From contig JAFCZU010000120.1 in NCBI GenBank assembly GCA_019314185.1, positions 1 to 8,430 on the forward strand: a stretch of 8,430 nucleotides of DNA. Reading direction: 5' to 3'. Under the pieces are notes generated by a model. It saw only the letters and a program-made list of their open reading frames with translations. It did no database searches and was not told the DNA's origin. The translations under genes and the position numbers were made by a program. This document shows, piece by piece, positions 6,298 through 8,430 of the stretch (the first letter of the stretch is position 1; each line of letters starts with the position of its first letter). This DNA comes from Deltaproteobacteria bacterium (GTDB taxonomy: Bacteria; Desulfobacterota; Desulfobacteria; Desulfobacterales; ETH-SRB1).

Positions 6298-6393
6298 CGA
6301 TTTTTTACAAAGGTTTTGTCTTGCCCCAACAATAAAAATATAGCAGGTACAACAAACAAATAAAACTAAAATTGATGGCTTTGTAAAAAATCG
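6298..6393. repeat. Perfect 15-bp inverted repeat with 66-bp spacer
   Basis: CGATTTTTTACAAAG at 6298-6312 is the exact reverse complement of CTTTGTAAAAAATCG at 6379-6393. The spacer is AT-rich and non-coding. The total length of 96 bp would fit a tiny non-autonomous element, but no clear target-site duplication flanks it. The right arm runs straight into CGTCATTCCGGTGAAAACC, reminiscent of dispersed intergenic repeats in related genomes (from memory, unverified). Confidence 0.55.
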
Positions 6394-6403
6394 TCATTCC
6401 GGT

Positions 6404-6491
6404 GAAAACCAATCCTCATTTGCTGGTTCTCGTAGAGACGGGTTTGCCACGCACGAATTCATTTGGTGGGCGGGATAAACTCGTCTTTACG
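6404..6491. repeat. Composite imperfect palindromes (REP-like)
   Basis: Two stem pairs lie side by side. GAAAACCA (6404-6411) pairs with TGGTTCTC (6424-6431), 7 of 8 matching. CGTAGAGACGGGTTT (6431-6445) pairs with AAACTCGTCTTTACG (6477-6491), 13 of 15 matching, with inner CCAC (6447-6450) / GTGG (6466-6469). The layout and the CGTAG...GGGTTT core resemble dispersed palindromic intergenic repeats. Mismatches suggest an old, decaying copy. It is not followed by a T-tract. Confidence 0.5.
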
Positions 6492-6503
6492 CGAAAGGAT
6501 CTT

Positions 6504-6550
6504 GCCAGAACGTAACTTCAGCCTATCCACCTGAGTAGTTACGCCAGAAC
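6504..6550. repeat. GCCAGAAC direct repeat around a short hairpin
   Basis: GCCAGAAC occurs at 6504-6511 and again at 6543-6550. Between the copies GTAACTTCAG (6512-6521) can pair with CTGAGTAGTTAC (6531-6542), the latter having two extra bases. Role unknown. The direct repeats bracket the hairpin exactly. Confidence 0.35.
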
Positions 6551-6670
6551 TTGTTGAGAAATTACTTCGTTTGGTATTAACTTCTCGATAAAACAGGCAA
6601 CTACTTTGACTGGAGTCCTTATGGATTTGATGTTTTAGAAAGCGTCAATGTCGTTGAAGCAATTTTTTTC

Positions 6671-6694
6671 TTATTTTAGTTGAATCTAAAATAA
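6671..6694. other. AT-rich 9-bp hairpin upstream of serA
   Basis: TTATTTTAG (6671-6679) is the perfect reverse complement of CTAAAATAA (6686-6694), with a 6-nt loop TTGAAT. No T-tract follows on the + strand, so it is not a convincing terminator. It lies 17 bp before the proposed serA -35 element and could be an operator. Confidence 0.35.
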
Positions 6695-6710
6695 ATATTT
6701 AATAATGGTA

Positions 6711-6740
6711 ATGACAGGTTACTTTTTTTGATAGTATTGT
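6711..6740 (+). promoter_or_regulatory. Candidate sigma-70 type promoter of serA
   Basis: ATGACA (6711-6716, 5 of 6 with TTGACA) and TATTGT (6735-6740, 4 of 6 with TATAAT) are 18 bp apart. Transcription would start near 6747, giving a leader of about 57 nt. This is the best match I find by eye in the region. Other weak combinations exist. Confidence 0.3.
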
Positions 6741-6754
6741 TGCAAGTTATTAGT

Positions 6755-6768
6755 AGCCGTTTACGGCT
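6755..6768 (+). promoter_or_regulatory. Small dyad in the serA leader
   Basis: AGCCGT (6755-6760) and ACGGCT (6763-6768) are perfect reverse complements around TT. The dyad lies just downstream of the proposed transcription start and 23-36 nt before the AGGAGG ribosome site (6791-6796). It could be an operator or a compact leader hairpin. A 6-bp arm can arise by chance. Confidence 0.35.
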
Positions 6769-6803
6769 TGAAATTAGAAATTTTATCTTGAGGAGGAAAG
6801 ATC

Positions 6804-8384
6804 GTGAAGGTTTTGATCAGTGATAATCTCGGCGAGATCGGGATTGAAATGTTTCAAGAAGCAGAGGGAATTGATGTTGATGTTAATGTAGGATTGTCCC
6901 AGGAAGAACTGAAAGGTATAATTGGAAACTATGATGCCTTGGTCATTCGAAGCGCAACAAAGGTTACAGAAGATCTTCTAAAAGCGGCTGCGAATCTGAA
7001 AGTTGTTGGACGTGCGGGAATCGGTCTTGATAATGTTGATATACCGGCAGCCACAAAACGTGGTATTATTGTTATGAATACACCTGAAGGCAATGTTGTA
7101 ACTACAGCCGAACATACTATCGCTTTGATGCTGTCATTAACGCGTAATGTGCCTCAAGGAACCTCTTCATTAAAGGAAGGCCGATGGGATAAGAAAAAAT
7201 TGCAGGGTAGAGAACTGTACAAAAAGGTTCTTGGCATTATCGGCCTGGGGAAAATTGGTTCTATCGTAGCGGATCGAGCGCTTGGGCTGAAAATGCAGGT
7301 AATTGTTTACGACCCTTTCGTTACATCTGAACGCATTGAGAAGTCTGGCTATAAAAGTGTTTCTCTGGTCGAATTATATCAGCAGGCCGATTATATAACA
7401 ATGCATGTTCCCAAGCTGAAGAATACAATCGGTTTGATAAACAAAGAAGCCTTTGAGCAGATGAAAGAAGGGGTTATGATTATTAATTGCGCTCGAGGCG
7501 GCATAATTAATGAGGCTGATTTGTATGATGCCATGAATTCAGGTAAGGTCGCGGGCGCGGCATTAGATGTTTTTGAGACCGAGCCTCCTTTCGACTCACC
7601 ACTTCTTACGCTTGACCGGCTTATTTGCACTCCGCATCTTGGGGCTTCCACACGTGAAGCCCAGACGAATGTAGCTGTTGCAGTAGCAAGCCAGATAATT
7701 GACTATCTACAAAATGGAACTATTGTTAATGCTGTAAATGTTTCATCTGTTACAGGAGAACTCCTTATAAAACTTAGTCCGTTTCTGTCGCTTGCGGATC
7801 GGATGGGTTGTTTGCAGTCTCAACTTTGCAATGCTCCTGTAAAGGAGGTGCTTATTGAATATACTGGGGATTTTCAGGATATCGATCTGTCACCTGTTTC
7901 AACAGCGGTGTTAAAAGGTCTTCTTACCCCGATGCTTCAGGATAATGTGAATTTTGTCAATGCGCCGGTTATTGCAAAGGAAAGGGGTATCAAGGTTAAA
8001 GAGACTTTCAGTTCTGAGTCTGAAGATTATCTGAACCTTATTACTGTTCAGGTAGTTACTACTGAAAGGACAAGCACTGTGGCAGGCTCTGTATTTGGCA
8101 AAAAAGATGCCCGGGTTGTGAAAATAGATAATTTCCGTCTTGAAATGATTCCGTATGGGCATTTGACTCTGATAAATAATGTTGACCGACCGGGCGTTAT
8201 AGGCAGTATTGCATCTATTCTTGGAGAGCATGACATTAATATCGCCCAGATGCAGGTTGGACAGGAAAAGGATGGTGAAAAGAACATTATATTTCTTAGA
8301 ACCGACATTCCGATTATAGAGGAGGTTCTTGAAAAGCTTGATGCTTTGGAGATGATTAACTCGGTGACACATTTCGAGCTTTAA
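6804..8384 (+). CDS. serA: D-3-phosphoglycerate dehydrogenase, long (ASB + ACT) form
   Basis: NAD-dependent oxidation of 3-phosphoglycerate to 3-phosphohydroxypyruvate, the first step of serine biosynthesis in the cytoplasm. Its 526 residues match the long type I form found in many bacteria. The N-terminal substrate-binding part includes GRAGIGLDNVDIPAA (69-83). The Rossmann motif GLGKIG (147-152) is followed by D170, the expected ribose-binding acid. Catalytic residues are R231 in NCARGG, E260 in DVFETEPP and H278 in TPHLGAST. An intervening allosteric substrate-binding (ASB) domain spans about 318-445. The ACT domain (about 453-526, LTLINNVDRPGVIGSIASIL) suggests serine feedback control. 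The start is GTG at 6804, fixed by AGGAGG at 6791-6796 with 7-nt spacing. It stands alone on its strand after a long repeat-rich spacer. No terminator or next gene is visible in the remaining 46 bp. Confidence 0.97.
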   Translation: MKVLISDNLGEIGIEMFQEAEGIDVDVNVGLSQEELKGIIGNYDALVIRSATKVTEDLLKAAANLKVVGRAGIGLDNVDIPAATKRGIIVMNTPEGNVVTTAEHTIALMLSLTRNVPQGTSSLKEGRWDKKKLQGRELYKKVLGIIGLGKIGSIVADRALGLKMQVIVYDPFVTSERIEKSGYKSVSLVELYQQADYITMHVPKLKNTIGLINKEAFEQMKEGVMIINCARGGIINEADLYDAMNSGKVAGAALDVFETEPPFDSPLLTLDRLICTPHLGASTREAQTNVAVAVASQIIDYLQNGTIVNAVNVSSVTGELLIKLSPFLSLADRMGCLQSQLCNAPVKEVLIEYTGDFQDIDLSPVSTAVLKGLLTPMLQDNVNFVNAPVIAKERGIKVKETFSSESEDYLNLITVQVVTTERTSTVAGSVFGKKDARVVKIDNFRLEMIPYGHLTLINNVDRPGVIGSIASILGEHDINIAQMQVGQEKDGEKNIIFLRTDIPIIEEVLEKLDALEMINSVTHFEL

Positions 8385-8430
8385 TTTAATATCGTGGGAA
8401 TTCCAGCGATTTTAGTCGAGTGGTTAAATA

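Larger units (their letters stand above)
6270..6803. other. 534-bp divergent intergenic region rich in small repeats
   Basis: Between the divergent EEP-family and serA genes I see no intact gene. In order it holds a perfect 15-bp inverted repeat (6298-6312 and 6379-6393), a composite of imperfect palindromes (6404-6491), a region with a short hairpin and GCCAGAAC direct repeats (6504-6550), a possible two-frame remnant of coding sequence (6535-6676), an AT-rich hairpin (6671-6694) and the serA leader. The mixture suggests a landing site for small repetitive elements rather than a single regulatory region. Confidence 0.6.

Noticed and set aside
6504..6550. GCCAGAAC repeats as a CRISPR or attachment site
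   Set aside because: Only two 8-bp copies 39 bp apart, no spacer series, and no integrase or cas gene.
6671..6694. Intrinsic terminator before serA
   Set aside because: The hairpin is not followed by a T-tract on either strand.
6684..6803. Riboswitch in the serA leader
   Set aside because: The leader is short and I recognise no glycine, SAM or other known riboswitch core in it.
7911..8372. 153-codon minus-strand open frame inside serA
   Set aside because: Antisense to the ASB/ACT region, with no recognisable domain and no ribosome site support.

Overview
The window looks like a chromosomal segment of a Gram-negative, probably anaerobic, bacterium of the Desulfobacterota type (sulfate-reducer or syntroph relatives). 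This is inferred from a sodium-pumping decarboxylase beta subunit beside a short OadG-like protein, the style of the AlaRS and SerA proteins, and long intergenic spacers packed with small palindromes and heptamer-type repeats. No rRNA, tRNA or taxonomic marker fixes the assignment. There is no CRISPR array, phage module or intact insertion sequence.

Layout: (1) 17-2662, + strand, complete alanyl-tRNA synthetase (alaS). (2) 2663-2864, a convergent gap with two weak terminator-like hairpins. (3) 2865-5115, - strand. In transcription order this block holds a stand-alone cyclic-nucleotide-binding-fold protein (4690-5115), an OadG-like membrane protein with a winged-helix-like tail (4258-4689, TTG start directly after the previous stop), a 262-bp structured spacer (3996-4257), and the OadB/GcdB/MmdB-type membrane beta subunit (2865-3995). 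(4) 5181-6269, - strand, an AT-rich gene for an exported endonuclease/exonuclease/phosphatase-family protein. (5) 6270-6803, a 534-bp divergent spacer with a perfect 15-bp inverted repeat, composite imperfect palindromes, a possible decayed coding fragment and the serA leader. (6) 6804-8384, + strand, long-form D-3-phosphoglycerate dehydrogenase (serA) with a C-terminal ACT domain.

Functionally, alaS (translation) and serA (serine biosynthesis) are housekeeping genes. The middle block is the most distinctive part. It pairs beta- and gamma-like subunits of a sodium-translocating decarboxylase with a cNMP-fold protein. The carboxyltransferase (alpha) and biotin-carrier subunits are not in the window and would have to come from elsewhere. 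The non-coding parts are unusually structured. The oadG-oadB spacer carries two arrays with a 7-base period and a common NNNNAGC-like unit, a 10-bp hairpin with a T-tract, and a 9+9 bp dyad. I do not see a clear new defence or mobile system. The best candidates for something undescribed are the cNMP-fold/OadG-winged-helix coupling and the intergenic repeat elements.
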